Shown here: in pieces, positions 33,405 through 41,908 of the stretch
Position numbering within the stretch: the first letter of the stretch is position 1
How the letters are laid out: the number at the start of each line of letters is the position of its first letter
Source of the DNA: JBBRYW01 sp038253945
GTDB taxonomy: Bacteria > Actinomycetota > Thermoleophilia > Gaiellales > Gaiellaceae
NCBI GenBank assembly: GCA_038253945.1
Contig: JBBSGR010000009.1
Span: forward strand, 34,150-98,149
DNA length: 64,000 nucleotides
Direction of reading: 5' to 3'
Made by a program: the position numbers and the translations under genes
The notes under the pieces: generated by a model
What the model saw: the letters and a program-made list of their open reading frames with translations, nothing else
The model's database searches: none
Told to the model about the DNA's origin: nothing

Positions 33405-34574
33405 ATGGGTCAGATCGTCCTGGAGAACGTCAGGAAGATGTTCGGAGACGATGTCGTCGCCGTGGACGACGTCAGCCTGACGGTCGGCGACGGCGAGTTC
33501 ATGGTTCTCGTCGGCCCCTCCGGCTGCGGCAAGACCACGCTCCTGCGCGCGATCGGCGGGCTGGAGAGCTTGACTTCCGGCCGCATCCTGATCGGCGAGC
33601 GCGACGTCACCACCACGGGGCCGGCGGGGCGTGATCTTGCGATGGTCTTCCAGAACTACGCGCTGTATCCGCACATGACAGTGCGCAAGAATCTGGGTTA
33701 CGGGCTCCGCGTCCGCAGGCTCCCGAAGCGCGAGATCGAGAGCCGGGTGCAGGAGGTGGCGCGGATGCTCGGGATCGACCAGCTCCTCGACCGGCGCCCG
33801 GGAGCCCTCTCCGGCGGCCAGCAGCAGCGGGTGGCGATGGGGCGGGCGATCATCCGTCAGCCGGCCGCCTTCCTGATGGACGAGCCGCTCTCGAATCTCG
33901 ACGCCAAGCTCCGCGTCGGTATGCGGACGTCGCTGCAGCAGCTCCACTCCCAGATCGGCACGACGACCATCTACGTGACGCACGATCAGGTCGAGGCGAT
34001 GACCCTCGGACAGCGTGTGGCCGTCATGCGCGACGGCGTCGTGCAGCAGGTGGACGTTCCGCAGCGCCTCTACAAGGAGCCGGCGAATCTCTTCGTCGCG
34101 GCGTTCATCGGCTCCCCCTCGATGAACCTCCTCGAGGGAGCGCTGGCAGGCGACGCGGTCACCCTGGGCAGTTTCAGCATTCCCCTCGATCGCGAGCGCC
34201 GTCCGCCCGCTTTGACCGACGGGCGCGTCGTGGTCGGCATCCGCCCCGAGGCGTTCGAGGATGCTGCCTTCGCCGAGCCGGGCTTGCCGCAGATCGAGGT
34301 TCGGGTCGAGGTGCTCGAGGAGCTCGGCTCGGACGCCTTCATCTTCTTCGAGGCCGACGCCAACGCGGTGGTCGTCGAGGAGGCGCGGTCGGACGAGGGG
34401 GAGGATGCGAATCTGCTCGCGACTCGCGATCGCCCGCTCTTCGGCGCACGCGTCGACCCGAGGACCGCAGCCCGCGTGGGCGAGCGGATCTTGCTCGCCG
34501 TCGATCCGGCGCGCTTCCACTTCTTCGCGGCCGAGACGGGCGAGAGCTTGCTCGGCAGCCCAGCTGCAGCGTAG
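33405..34574 (+). CDS. Sugar ABC importer ATPase (MsmK/UgpC-like)
   Basis: This 389-residue protein has Walker A GPSGCGKTT, Q-loop VFQNYALYPHMTV, signature LSGGQQQR, Walker B AAFLMDEPLSNLDAK and switch His YVTHDQVEAMT, followed by a C-terminal OB-type regulatory domain from about residue 235 (FIGSPSMNLLEG). This is the MalK/MsmK form that energises CUT1 sugar importers, so it very probably serves the permeases at 26-28 kb even though it is on the other strand. It is divergent from the MBL gene with a ~155-bp shared promoter region. The C-terminal domain is longer than usual, with an acidic insert (SDEGEDAN). Confidence 0.92.
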   Translation: MGQIVLENVRKMFGDDVVAVDDVSLTVGDGEFMVLVGPSGCGKTTLLRAIGGLESLTSGRILIGERDVTTTGPAGRDLAMVFQNYALYPHMTVRKNLGYGLRVRRLPKREIESRVQEVARMLGIDQLLDRRPGALSGGQQQRVAMGRAIIRQPAAFLMDEPLSNLDAKLRVGMRTSLQQLHSQIGTTTIYVTHDQVEAMTLGQRVAVMRDGVVQQVDVPQRLYKEPANLFVAAFIGSPSMNLLEGALAGDAVTLGSFSIPLDRERRPPALTDGRVVVGIRPEAFEDAAFAEPGLPQIEVRVEVLEELGSDAFIFFEADANAVVVEEARSDEGEDANLLATRDRPLFGARVDPRTAARVGERILLAVDPARFHFFAAETGESLLGSPAAA

Positions 34575-34640
34575 CCGGGTAGTTTCTGCCTCGAGGCGAG
34601 GCGACAATCGCGTCGCGCGCCTGGCCTTCCGGGCGGGCCC

Positions 34641-36080
34641 TTAACAACCAGCTCCGGGCCGAAACGGCGCCAATGCCGGATAGAGAGCTCGAAAGCGCGG
34701 GTAGGCCTCCTCGTAGATCGCCGCCCACGACGGGTCCGGCTCCACGACCTCGCTGATCGAGACGCAGCGGGCGCCGGCCTCCTGGACGGAGGAGAACACG
34801 CCGGCAGCGACGCCTCCGAGCAGCGCGGCGCCGTACGCGGATCCCTCTTCGACCGCGGTCCGCTTGACCGGAATCCCGAGCACGGCGGCCACGATCCGCA
34901 GCCAGAGCATCCCGCGGGCGCCGCCACCCGAGACCCGCGCCTCTTCCACTTCCAGGCCGAGCGCGCGGATCAGCTCGAGCGAGTCCCGCAGGGCGAACGC
35001 GACGCCTTCGAGGACGGCCCGGGTGAGCGCGCCGCGGTCGTGACGGAGCTCGAGCCCGACGAACGCGCCGCGGGCGCGAGCGTCGGTATGGGGGGTTCGC
35101 TCCCCCGCGAGATACGGCGCGAAGATCAGTCCCCCGGTGGCCGGAGGCCACGCTGCGGCTTCGGCGAGCAGCGTCTCGTACGGCGCACGCCCCGTCGCTT
35201 CGCGCAGCCAGCTCAGCGAGCCGGCCGCGGCGAGCATCACGCCCATGGCGTGCCAGGTGCCGGGCACGGCATGACAGAACACGTGCAGTCGCGCTTCGGG
35301 CTCGCTGCCGTACGCGGGAAGGACACCGAACACGACGCCCGATGTGCCGAGCACGATCGAGAGCGGGCCCGGGCGGACGATGCCGACGCCTACCGCCGCC
35401 GCCGCCTGGTCGCCCGCGCCGGCGGCGACCGCGGCGCCGGACGAAGTCGCCCCGACCTGCGCCGGCGACTCGTACGCTGGAGGAAGCCATTCGGAAGGCA
35501 GCTCGAGTGCTTCTGCAAGCTCCTGACTCCAGCGGCGTTTCCGTACATCGAAGAGGAGCGTTCCGGACGCATCCGATACGTCTGTGGCGTACTCGCCCGT
35601 CAACCTGAGCCGGACGTAGTCCTTCGGCAGCAGCAGCGCGGCGATGCGGCGAAACACTTCGGGCTCCGCTCGCCGTAGCCAGAGCACCTTTGGCGCGGTG
35701 AAGCCCGGCAGCGCGCGGTTTCCGGTCAGCTCGATCAGCCGCTCGAGGCCGACGCGCTCCTCGATGGCGGCGCACTCCGCCTCGGTTCGCTGGTCGTTCC
35801 AGAGCAAGGCCGGGCGCAGGACGCGATCGCTCGAGTCGAGGACGACCAGGCCGTGCATCTGCCCAGTCAAGCCCAGTCCGAGAGCGTGGTCGACGTCGAG
35901 CTCGTGCAGCACCCGCTCGGCCCCGTGCCACCAATCCTCGGGGTTCTGCTCGGCCCACCCGGGTCGCGGCGTGGAGAGCGGATACTCCGCCTCCGCGCGC
36001 GAGAGCACGGCGCCGTCGGGCGACAGGGCGAGGGCCTTGACGCCGGAGGTGCCGACATCGAGCCCGATCAGCGCCTCCAC
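34641..36080 (-). CDS. xylB: Xylulokinase-like carbohydrate kinase (FGGY)
   Basis: This 479-residue protein starts at GTG 36080. FGGY-family marks are IGLDVGTSGVKALA at the N-terminus, TGQMHGLVVLD (the GQMHG typical of xylulokinase), LLWNDQRT, SDASGTLLFDV, SIVLGTSGVVFG and VSGGGARGMLWLRI. It phosphorylates a ketose, most likely D-xylulose. The isomerase gene lies 9 bp upstream on the same strand, so the pair would isomerise an aldose and phosphorylate the ketose, whose product the LacD-like aldolase could then cleave. Its stop faces the convergent importer ATPase gene across ~65 bp. Confidence 0.88.
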   Translation of the reverse strand: MEALIGLDVGTSGVKALALSPDGAVLSRAEAEYPLSTPRPGWAEQNPEDWWHGAERVLHELDVDHALGLGLTGQMHGLVVLDSSDRVLRPALLWNDQRTEAECAAIEERVGLERLIELTGNRALPGFTAPKVLWLRRAEPEVFRRIAALLLPKDYVRLRLTGEYATDVSDASGTLLFDVRKRRWSQELAEALELPSEWLPPAYESPAQVGATSSGAAVAAGAGDQAAAAVGVGIVRPGPLSIVLGTSGVVFGVLPAYGSEPEARLHVFCHAVPGTWHAMGVMLAAAGSLSWLREATGRAPYETLLAEAAAWPPATGGLIFAPYLAGERTPHTDARARGAFVGLELRHDRGALTRAVLEGVAFALRDSLELIRALGLEVEEARVSGGGARGMLWLRIVAAVLGIPVKRTAVEEGSAYGAALLGGVAAGVFSSVQEAGARCVSISEVVEPDPSWAAIYEEAYPRFRALYPALAPFRPGAGC

Positions 36081-36089
36081 GGGACCGCT

Positions 36090-37088
36090 TTAGGCGCCGA
36101 GCGCCGCGTACACGAGCTCGTACGCCCGCACCGCGTCCTGATCGCGCTGTGCCTCGCGCAGCGCGTCGCCGTCGAGGCGCTCCGCGACAGAGTCGATGAA
36201 CTGCCACTGCAGCACGCTCCGCCGGACGGCCGCGACCGGGTCCTCCGTGTACGGATAGAGGTCGAAGCCAAGCCGCTCGCCGCTAGCTCCGTAGCGCGCG
36301 CGGCGCAACTCCACCGCCAGCTCGACCGTCTCCATGAAGGCTGTCGCGCCGACCATGTTGTCGTCGTCGAAGGTGCCCCAGCCGGAGTTTGCGTGCTGGT
36401 GTCCGAGCAGCCCCTCCGCCGCGAGCAGCGCCGCGTACTCGGCGAGGTTCTCACCGTTCATCAGCAGGTGCTGCCAGTCCATGTTGACCTGGACGTTGTC
36501 GATCCCCTGCGCACGCAGCTTGTGAATGACGTGCAGCGTCATGCCCACGTCTCGCATCAGGATCTTCATGGCCGGCTCCGAGTTCTTGTGCTCCAGGAAG
36601 ACCTTGATCCCGTGCTCCTTCGCGCGAGCCGCTGCTTCGCCGACACCAGCCACGAAACGCGCCCAGACTTCGCGGTAAGGCGTCTGGAAGGGGTAGTTGT
36701 AGCCCTCGATCCCGGGCCAGAGGACGAAATGCGCTCCGAGGGTGCCGGCGAAGTCGACGGCGTCGAGTGTTTGTCCCAGCGCCTCGGCGCGGGTCGCATC
36801 GTCGGGTGAGCTCAGCCCCCCCTTGCCGAAGCGCTCGTCCAGATGCAGCCCCGTGCAGATCGCGTAGAGGTCGTGGTCGCCCAGGGCCGCGCGAACCGCG
36901 TCGAGGTTGTCAGCGGACAGCTCCTGCGGGTAGTGGAATTCGTAGCCGTCGATGAGGTCGCCCAGACCTTCGACGGCACGCTGCACTCGAGCGGCCGTCG
37001 CTTCCTTCGCGTGCTCGGGCCGGTAGCCGCCCGGGACGAAGCGCGTCACCATCGGTCCGAAGGCCCAGATGCCGAGACTGGTCTTCAT
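36090..37088 (-). CDS. Xylose-isomerase-like sugar isomerase
   Basis: This 332-residue TIM-barrel protein has the metal-site residues of the AP-endonuclease/xylose-isomerase superfamily: Glu in FLEHKNSEPAMK, Asp/His in VNMDWQHLLMNGEN, His in GHQHANSGWGTFDDDN and a terminal Asp in GFDLYPYTED. It is ~60 residues shorter than typical XylA and begins with the TSLGIWAFGPMVTRF segment of this subgroup. It probably converts an aldose to the ketose used by the adjacent kinase, but D-xylose is not proven. It lies 9 bp upstream of the kinase gene and is the first gene of the pair. Confidence 0.82.
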   Translation of the reverse strand: MKTSLGIWAFGPMVTRFVPGGYRPEHAKEATAARVQRAVEGLGDLIDGYEFHYPQELSADNLDAVRAALGDHDLYAICTGLHLDERFGKGGLSSPDDATRAEALGQTLDAVDFAGTLGAHFVLWPGIEGYNYPFQTPYREVWARFVAGVGEAAARAKEHGIKVFLEHKNSEPAMKILMRDVGMTLHVIHKLRAQGIDNVQVNMDWQHLLMNGENLAEYAALLAAEGLLGHQHANSGWGTFDDDNMVGATAFMETVELAVELRRARYGASGERLGFDLYPYTEDPVAAVRRSVLQWQFIDSVAERLDGDALREAQRDQDAVRAYELVYAALGA

Positions 37089-37106
37089 CGCCTGCGGTCT
37101 AGGTTC

Positions 37107-38063
37107 CTAGCCGGCCGCCAGCTTCGCCCTCTGCTTCTCGGGTGCGATTCTTACCACCTGCCAGGCGAGCCCGCACTTCTCGAGCGCCCAGATCAGGCAA
37201 CCGCCGGGGTCGAGCTCGAAGCGACGCAACCCGTGGAAGGCAGAGGTCGGAAACGCGTGGTGGTTGTTGTGCCACGACTCCCCGAACGACAGCCACGACA
37301 GCCACCATACGTTCCGCGACTCGTCAGCCGATGCGAACCGGCGCCGGCCCCAGAAGTGACAGATCGAGTTGATCGAGAACGTCACGTGGTGGAGGAGGAG
37401 GATGCGCACGCCGCCGCCCCAGACGAGCCCGGCGAAGAAGCCGTACCAGCCGCCGAGCAACGCCCAGCCGGCGAGCGCGGGCACGAGCAGAGACAGCAGC
37501 ACCATCGGCAGAAACAGCTTCGCGATCAATCGCAGGCCGCGGTCCTGCAGGATGTCCCGCGCGTAGCGGTGCTGGTCTGCTCGGCCGGCGAGCGAGAACA
37601 ACCACCCAGTATGAGCGTGCCAGAGCCCTCGGAGGGCCTCAATCACGCCGCTGCCGTAGCCGACGTGCGGACTGTGCGGGTCACCCACCTGATCCGAGAA
37701 CTGATGGTGCTTCCGGTGGTCGGCGACCCAGGCGACCAGGTCACCCTCGACGGCCATCTGCCCGAGGACGGCAAACGCATAGCGGACGCCACGGTGCGTC
37801 TTGAACGAGCGGTGCGTGAACAGGCGGTGGTAGCCGACGGTGATTCCCGCGCCGGTCAGGACGTAGCCGACCAGGAGGATCGTCAGCTCCGTCACGCCGA
37901 CCATCCGATTCCAGAGCAGGCTGATCGCGAGAACCAGGCCGATGAACGGCAACACGATCCCCAGCAGGTTGATCACCTTGTGCGTGGTGCTGAGCGAGCA
38001 TTCGCCCTCCTGCCGCGTCCCGCGACCTGTCGTGGCGGGCGGTGCGCCGGCGTAGATCTCCAT
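37107..38063 (-). CDS. Acyl-CoA/acyl-lipid delta-9-type fatty acid desaturase
   Basis: This integral membrane di-iron desaturase has the three histidine boxes HRLFTH, HRKHH and HNNHH, with four hydrophobic helices around them and TFSINSICHFWG before the third box. Such enzymes insert a cis double bond into saturated acyl chains. From ATG 38063, preceded by GGAAGAG, it is 318 residues; an open frame extends to 38165 (352 residues) but the extra part has no family resemblance. It is separate from the sugar genes and is one of two desaturases in the window. Confidence 0.9.
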   Translation of the reverse strand: MEIYAGAPPATTGRGTRQEGECSLSTTHKVINLLGIVLPFIGLVLAISLLWNRMVGVTELTILLVGYVLTGAGITVGYHRLFTHRSFKTHRGVRYAFAVLGQMAVEGDLVAWVADHRKHHQFSDQVGDPHSPHVGYGSGVIEALRGLWHAHTGWLFSLAGRADQHRYARDILQDRGLRLIAKLFLPMVLLSLLVPALAGWALLGGWYGFFAGLVWGGGVRILLLHHVTFSINSICHFWGRRRFASADESRNVWWLSWLSFGESWHNNHHAFPTSAFHGLRRFELDPGGCLIWALEKCGLAWQVVRIAPEKQRAKLAAG

Positions 38064-38243
38064 CTCTTCCAAACCCCCGTGTCGAACAATCTCTGCCGGC
38101 CGAGGTACTCCCGGTCGACCCAAAAACTTCTTCCGACCCGGTTCACTGAGGGTGGACGCTGCCACTGGCTTCAGGCCGGCGACAGCATGATCGCGGAGTG
38201 TAGCCGCGGTCTCCCGCCGGTGCGCGAGGTGCGCGTACTCCCG

Positions 38244-38873
38244 CTACCGACCGCGACGAAACCCGGAGACCTCGGCGGCGTACAGCTCGTAGGCGAAGCG
38301 CTCGAGTACCGCCTGCCGTGGATCGGGCACGTCGAAGAAGCGGGGCAGGGCCTTCTGCTCGAGCGCGCTCAGCTCGCGTGAGGCGGCGAGGGTGTGGCGG
38401 ACGGCGAAGCGGTCGCCGCCGAGGGCGACGGCGTCGAGCCGGCCGAGGTGCGGACCAAGCACCGAAGCGGCAGTCTCGGCCGCATCCTCGACGAGGACTC
38501 TCGCCTGCTTCTCGCGGCGTCGGCGAAAGCGGTTTGCCGACGAGCCGCCTGCGCGATGGCGGCCGTGGACGTTCCGGCGGCCCACCTTCGAGGCGACCAG
38601 CCGCTCGCCGTCGAAGACGCCTACCGCGTACCCGCCGAGCCGAACGAGGAGGACGCCGACACGGTGATCCTTGGCCAACGCCGCCAGCAGGGGAGCTGTA
38701 TGGACGAGCTCGTACTCGCCCTCGTGCGGAAGGCCGAATGCCGGCCGCACGGTCAGCTGCTCGCCCGGCAGCTCGAAGGAAGCTAGACCTTCTCCGTACC
38801 GCGAGTGTCCCTCAGCGCCCTCGAGCTCTTCGAGTCGCTTGCGCACGTTCGCCCGTCCGATGTAGCGGCTCAA
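38244..38873 (-). CDS. Actinobacterial Vms1-like release factor (acVLRF1 family)
   Basis: This 209-residue protein starts at TTG 38873 behind AGGAAGGGAG. It begins SRYIGRANVRKRLEELEG and has a release-factor-1-like fold with the loop AGGSSANRFRRRREKQA (about 108-124), then VLVEDAAETAASVL and LDAVALGGDRFAV. The loop resembles the Gly-rich loop of Vms1/ANKZF1-type peptidyl-tRNA hydrolases, which free stalled nascent chains from large ribosomal subunits. The naming is from family memory, not a search. It is divergent from typA with ~30 bp between starts, so two translation-related genes share one promoter region. Confidence 0.75.
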   Translation of the reverse strand: MSRYIGRANVRKRLEELEGAEGHSRYGEGLASFELPGEQLTVRPAFGLPHEGEYELVHTAPLLAALAKDHRVGVLLVRLGGYAVGVFDGERLVASKVGRRNVHGRHRAGGSSANRFRRRREKQARVLVEDAAETAASVLGPHLGRLDAVALGGDRFAVRHTLAASRELSALEQKALPRFFDVPDPRQAVLERFAYELYAAEVSGFRRGR

Positions 38874-38903
38874 TCGCGCTCCCTTCCTGCATCTACTCTG
38901 GCC

Positions 38904-40775
38904 ATGATGCCCGGCCCTGACCACCCCGCCCGCCGCGATGACCTACGCAACGTCGCCATCGTTGCGCACGTCGACCACGGCAAGACGACGCTCGTCGACG
39001 CGCTGCTCTGGCAGGCCGGCTCGTTCCGCGAGAACCAGAACGTCGCCGAGCGCGTGCTGGATTCCCACGACCTCGAGCGCGAGAAGGGCATCACGATCCT
39101 CGCCAAGAACACGGCCGTCCAGAGCGGCGATACGAAGATCAACATCATCGATACGCCCGGCCACGCGGACTTCGGCGGCGAGGTCGAGCGAGGGCTGACG
39201 ATGGTCGACGGCGTGCTGCTCCTCGTGGACGCCAGCGAGGGGCCCCTGCCGCAGACGCGCTTCGTGCTCCGAAAGGCGCTCGAGGCCTGGTTGCCGGTCG
39301 TCCTCGTGGTCAACAAGGTCGACCGGCCCGACGCGCGCCCCGAGCAGGTCGTGAACGAGGTCTACGAGCTCTTCCTGGATCTCGACGCCGACGAGGCGCA
39401 GATCGAGTTCCCGATCGTCTACTGCAACGCGCGCGCCGGGCATGCCGGGCTCTCCCCGGACGAGCTCGAGCCCGATCTCGGCCCACTCGTCCGCACGCTG
39501 CTCGACACCGTGCCGCCGCCGTCGTACGACCCGGAGCACCCCCTGCAGGCGCTCGTCACGAACCTCGACGCCTCCCCCTATCTGGGGCGGCTCGCGCTCT
39601 GCCGCATCCGCCACGGCACCCTGCGGCGCGGGCAGCGGATTGCCTGGTGCCGCTCGGACGGCACGATCGAGTACGCGCAGGCGACGGACCTCTTCGTCAC
39701 CGAGGCGCTCGACCGAGTGCCCGCCCAGCAGGCAGGGGCCGGCGAGATCGTCGCGCTCGCGGGCCTGCCTGACGTGACGATCGGCGAGACGATCGCCGAC
39801 GCGGACGACCCCAGGCCGCTACCGGTCGTGGCGGTGGACGAGCCCTCGCTCTCGATCACGCTCGGGATCAACACCTCCCCGCTCGCGGGCACCGAGGGCG
39901 ACAAGGTGACCGCAACGCTCGTCAGGGCCCGGCTCGAGCAGGAGCTCGTCGGCAACGTCTCGCTCCGCGTCGGGCCGACGGTGCGACCGGACGCCTGGGA
40001 CGTGCAGGGGCGCGGCGAGTTGCAGCTCGCGGTCCTCGTCGAGATCATGCGCCGTGAAGGCTTCGAGCTCACGGTGGGCAAGCCGGAGGTGCTCACGCGG
40101 GAGATCGGCGGTCGCCGGCACGAGCCGGTCGAGCGCGTAGCGATCGACGTGCCCGCGGAGTACATCGGCGTCGTCACCCAGCTCCTCGCTCTGCGCAAGG
40201 GCCGCATGCAGCAGATGGTCAACCACGGCACGGGCTGGGCCCGGATGGAGTATCTCGTCCCGGCTCGCGGCCTGATCGGCTTTCGCACCGAGTTCTTGAC
40301 GGAGACGCGCGGCGCCGGCGTCATGCACCACGTGTTCGAGTGCTGGGAGCCGTGGCAGGGGGAGCTGCGGACGCGCCCGACCGGCAGCCTCGTCTCCGAC
40401 CGCCGCGGCCAGGCGACGTCGTTCGCTCTGCTGAACCTGCAGGAGCGCGGCTCCCTCTTCGTCTCGCCCGGGACCGAGCTCTACGAGGGGATGATCGTCG
40501 GCGAGAACGCCCGGGGAGAGGACCTCGATGTGAACGCGGCGAAGGAGAAGAAGCTGACGAACATGCGCTCGTCGACCGCCGACGAGCTCGTTCGGCTGAT
40601 CCCACCGAGGCCGCTGTCGCTCGAGCAGGCGCTCGAGTTCATCCGCGAGGGCGAGTGCGTCGAGGTGACGCCGCAGCGCATCCGTCTGCGCAAGGTCGAG
40701 CTGTCGGCGACGAAGCGGCAGTCGCAGACCTCGCGGCGCAAGCGGGAGGCCGAGGCCGCCGGCACCCCCGCTTAG
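38904..40775 (+). CDS. typA: GTP-binding protein TypA/BipA
   Basis: This 623-residue translational GTPase has G1 AHVDHGKTT (21-29), G2 KGITI, G3 DTPGHADF, G4 NKVD, then EF-G-like domains II, III and V and the TypA-specific C-terminal domain (TRGAGVMHHVFECWEPW... LFVSPGTELYEGMIVGENAR). It binds the 70S ribosome near the A site and helps 50S assembly and stress adaptation. The start could be ATG 38904 or ATG 38907; a longer frame upstream overlaps the release-factor gene and is not credible. It is single-copy in context and ends 12 bp before a convergent gene. Confidence 0.97.
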   Translation: MMPGPDHPARRDDLRNVAIVAHVDHGKTTLVDALLWQAGSFRENQNVAERVLDSHDLEREKGITILAKNTAVQSGDTKINIIDTPGHADFGGEVERGLTMVDGVLLLVDASEGPLPQTRFVLRKALEAWLPVVLVVNKVDRPDARPEQVVNEVYELFLDLDADEAQIEFPIVYCNARAGHAGLSPDELEPDLGPLVRTLLDTVPPPSYDPEHPLQALVTNLDASPYLGRLALCRIRHGTLRRGQRIAWCRSDGTIEYAQATDLFVTEALDRVPAQQAGAGEIVALAGLPDVTIGETIADADDPRPLPVVAVDEPSLSITLGINTSPLAGTEGDKVTATLVRARLEQELVGNVSLRVGPTVRPDAWDVQGRGELQLAVLVEIMRREGFELTVGKPEVLTREIGGRRHEPVERVAIDVPAEYIGVVTQLLALRKGRMQQMVNHGTGWARMEYLVPARGLIGFRTEFLTETRGAGVMHHVFECWEPWQGELRTRPTGSLVSDRRGQATSFALLNLQERGSLFVSPGTELYEGMIVGENARGEDLDVNAAKEKKLTNMRSSTADELVRLIPPRPLSLEQALEFIREGECVEVTPQRIRLRKVELSATKRQSQTSRRKREAEAAGTPA

Positions 40776-40786
40776 CCTGAGGCCCC

Positions 40787-41473
40787 TTAGCTCCTCTCGT
40801 CGCTCCGCTCGCCGACGTGGCCGAGGTCGACTTCGGCGGAGCGAACCGTCCGCCACGAGTCCCGGGTGATCCGCAGGATGATCAGCGTGATCACGAGGCC
40901 GATGATCGGGTCGGCGATCGGAACGCCGAGCCCGACGACGATCGCGCTGGCGACCACGCCGAGCGAGACGAATCCGTCGATCCGGGCGTGGTTCCCATCC
41001 GCCGTCATCGCTGCGCTCGCGAGGCGCCTCCCTGCCTGAAGCCGCACCTGGGCCGCGATCTCGTTGCCGACGAAGCCGATCGCGCCTGCTCCGGCCAGCG
41101 CCCAGAGATGATCGAGCTGCTGAGGGTGCACGAAGCGCAGAATCGTCTCGTAGAGCGCCACGCAGGCCGAGGCGAAGATCGCGAGAACGACCGCCAGCCC
41201 CGCGAGCCTCTCTCCTCTGGCGCTACGAAGGAAAAAGGCAATGCCGAGCGGAATGGCCGTCGAGGCGTCGCCGAAATTGTGGATCAGATCTGCGAGGAGC
41301 GCGACGGAGCCCGTCGTCGCGAAGATCGCGACCTGCGCCCCCGCGGCGACGCCGAGCACCGCAAGGCTGATCGAGACCGCCTTGACCCCCTCCCGCGAGC
41401 GGACGAGGGAGCGATCGACGAGGCCGTGCGAGTGGCCGTGGCCGCCGCCGGCTTCCGATGACGCTATCGGCAC
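40787..41473 (-). CDS. Cation diffusion facilitator (CDF family)
   Basis: This 228-residue membrane protein has an N-terminal His-rich HGHSHG metal loop, six predicted helices, and the helix-2 and helix-5 metal residues in LLADLIHNFGDAST and GNHARIDGFVSLG. It lacks the long cytoplasmic C-terminal domain, ending shortly after the last helix, so it is a short CDF. Members exchange Zn2+, Co2+ or Fe2+ for protons. It stands at the end of a minus-strand run, immediately after the SRPBCC gene (10-bp gap), and converges with typA. Confidence 0.85.
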   Translation of the reverse strand: MPIASSEAGGGHGHSHGLVDRSLVRSREGVKAVSISLAVLGVAAGAQVAIFATTGSVALLADLIHNFGDASTAIPLGIAFFLRSARGERLAGLAVVLAIFASACVALYETILRFVHPQQLDHLWALAGAGAIGFVGNEIAAQVRLQAGRRLASAAMTADGNHARIDGFVSLGVVASAIVVGLGVPIADPIIGLVITLIILRITRDSWRTVRSAEVDLGHVGERSDERS

Positions 41474-41482
41474 CTCTGCATG

Positions 41483-41908
41483 CTAGGGCGGTGCGTCGCG
41501 TTCGGCCTCGACGAGTCGTTTCAGGCGCCGGGCCTCGTCGCCGAGGTACCAGGCGAGGACCGGTCCAAGCAGCCGCGGCGCCGCGGCCTCGAGCGCGAAT
41601 GTCAGCCGGGCACCTGCGCCCGCCGGCTCTACCAGGCAGTGGAGCTCGAGCGAGACGGGCCCGTCGAGGCTGCGGACGGCGAAGGCGCGATCCGGTTGGA
41701 GCTCGATCACCTCGTACGTCGTCCGGTAGCGCCGACCGAGGAAGCGAACCGTTTCCGTCAGCCGCGACCCGGGCCGGATCGGCCCCGCCTCGAGCAGGCG
41801 GAACTCCACAGCGGAAGGCCGCCAGCGGGGGTGAGTGGCAGGGTCGGCCACGACCGCGAAGACGTCGGCCGGCGACGCGCCGATCTCGACGCTGCGCTCA
41901 GCTTTCAC
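41483..41908 (-). CDS. SRPBCC (polyketide cyclase/START-like) protein
   Basis: This 141-residue protein starts at GTG 41908, overlapping the preceding gene by 11 bp. It shows the SRPBCC pattern: AERSVEIGASPADVFAVVAD, then HPRWRPSAVEFRLL, RYRTTYEVIELQPD and a C-terminal helix LARKLK-like (EARRLKRLVEAE). The fold binds hydrophobic ligands. As the last gene of the lipid-modification operon, it may bind or carry a fatty-acid derivative; this is inference from position only. Confidence 0.75.
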   Translation of the reverse strand: MKAERSVEIGASPADVFAVVADPATHPRWRPSAVEFRLLEAGPIRPGSRLTETVRFLGRRYRTTYEVIELQPDRAFAVRSLDGPVSLELHCLVEPAGAGARLTFALEAAAPRLLGPVLAWYLGDEARRLKRLVEAERDAPP

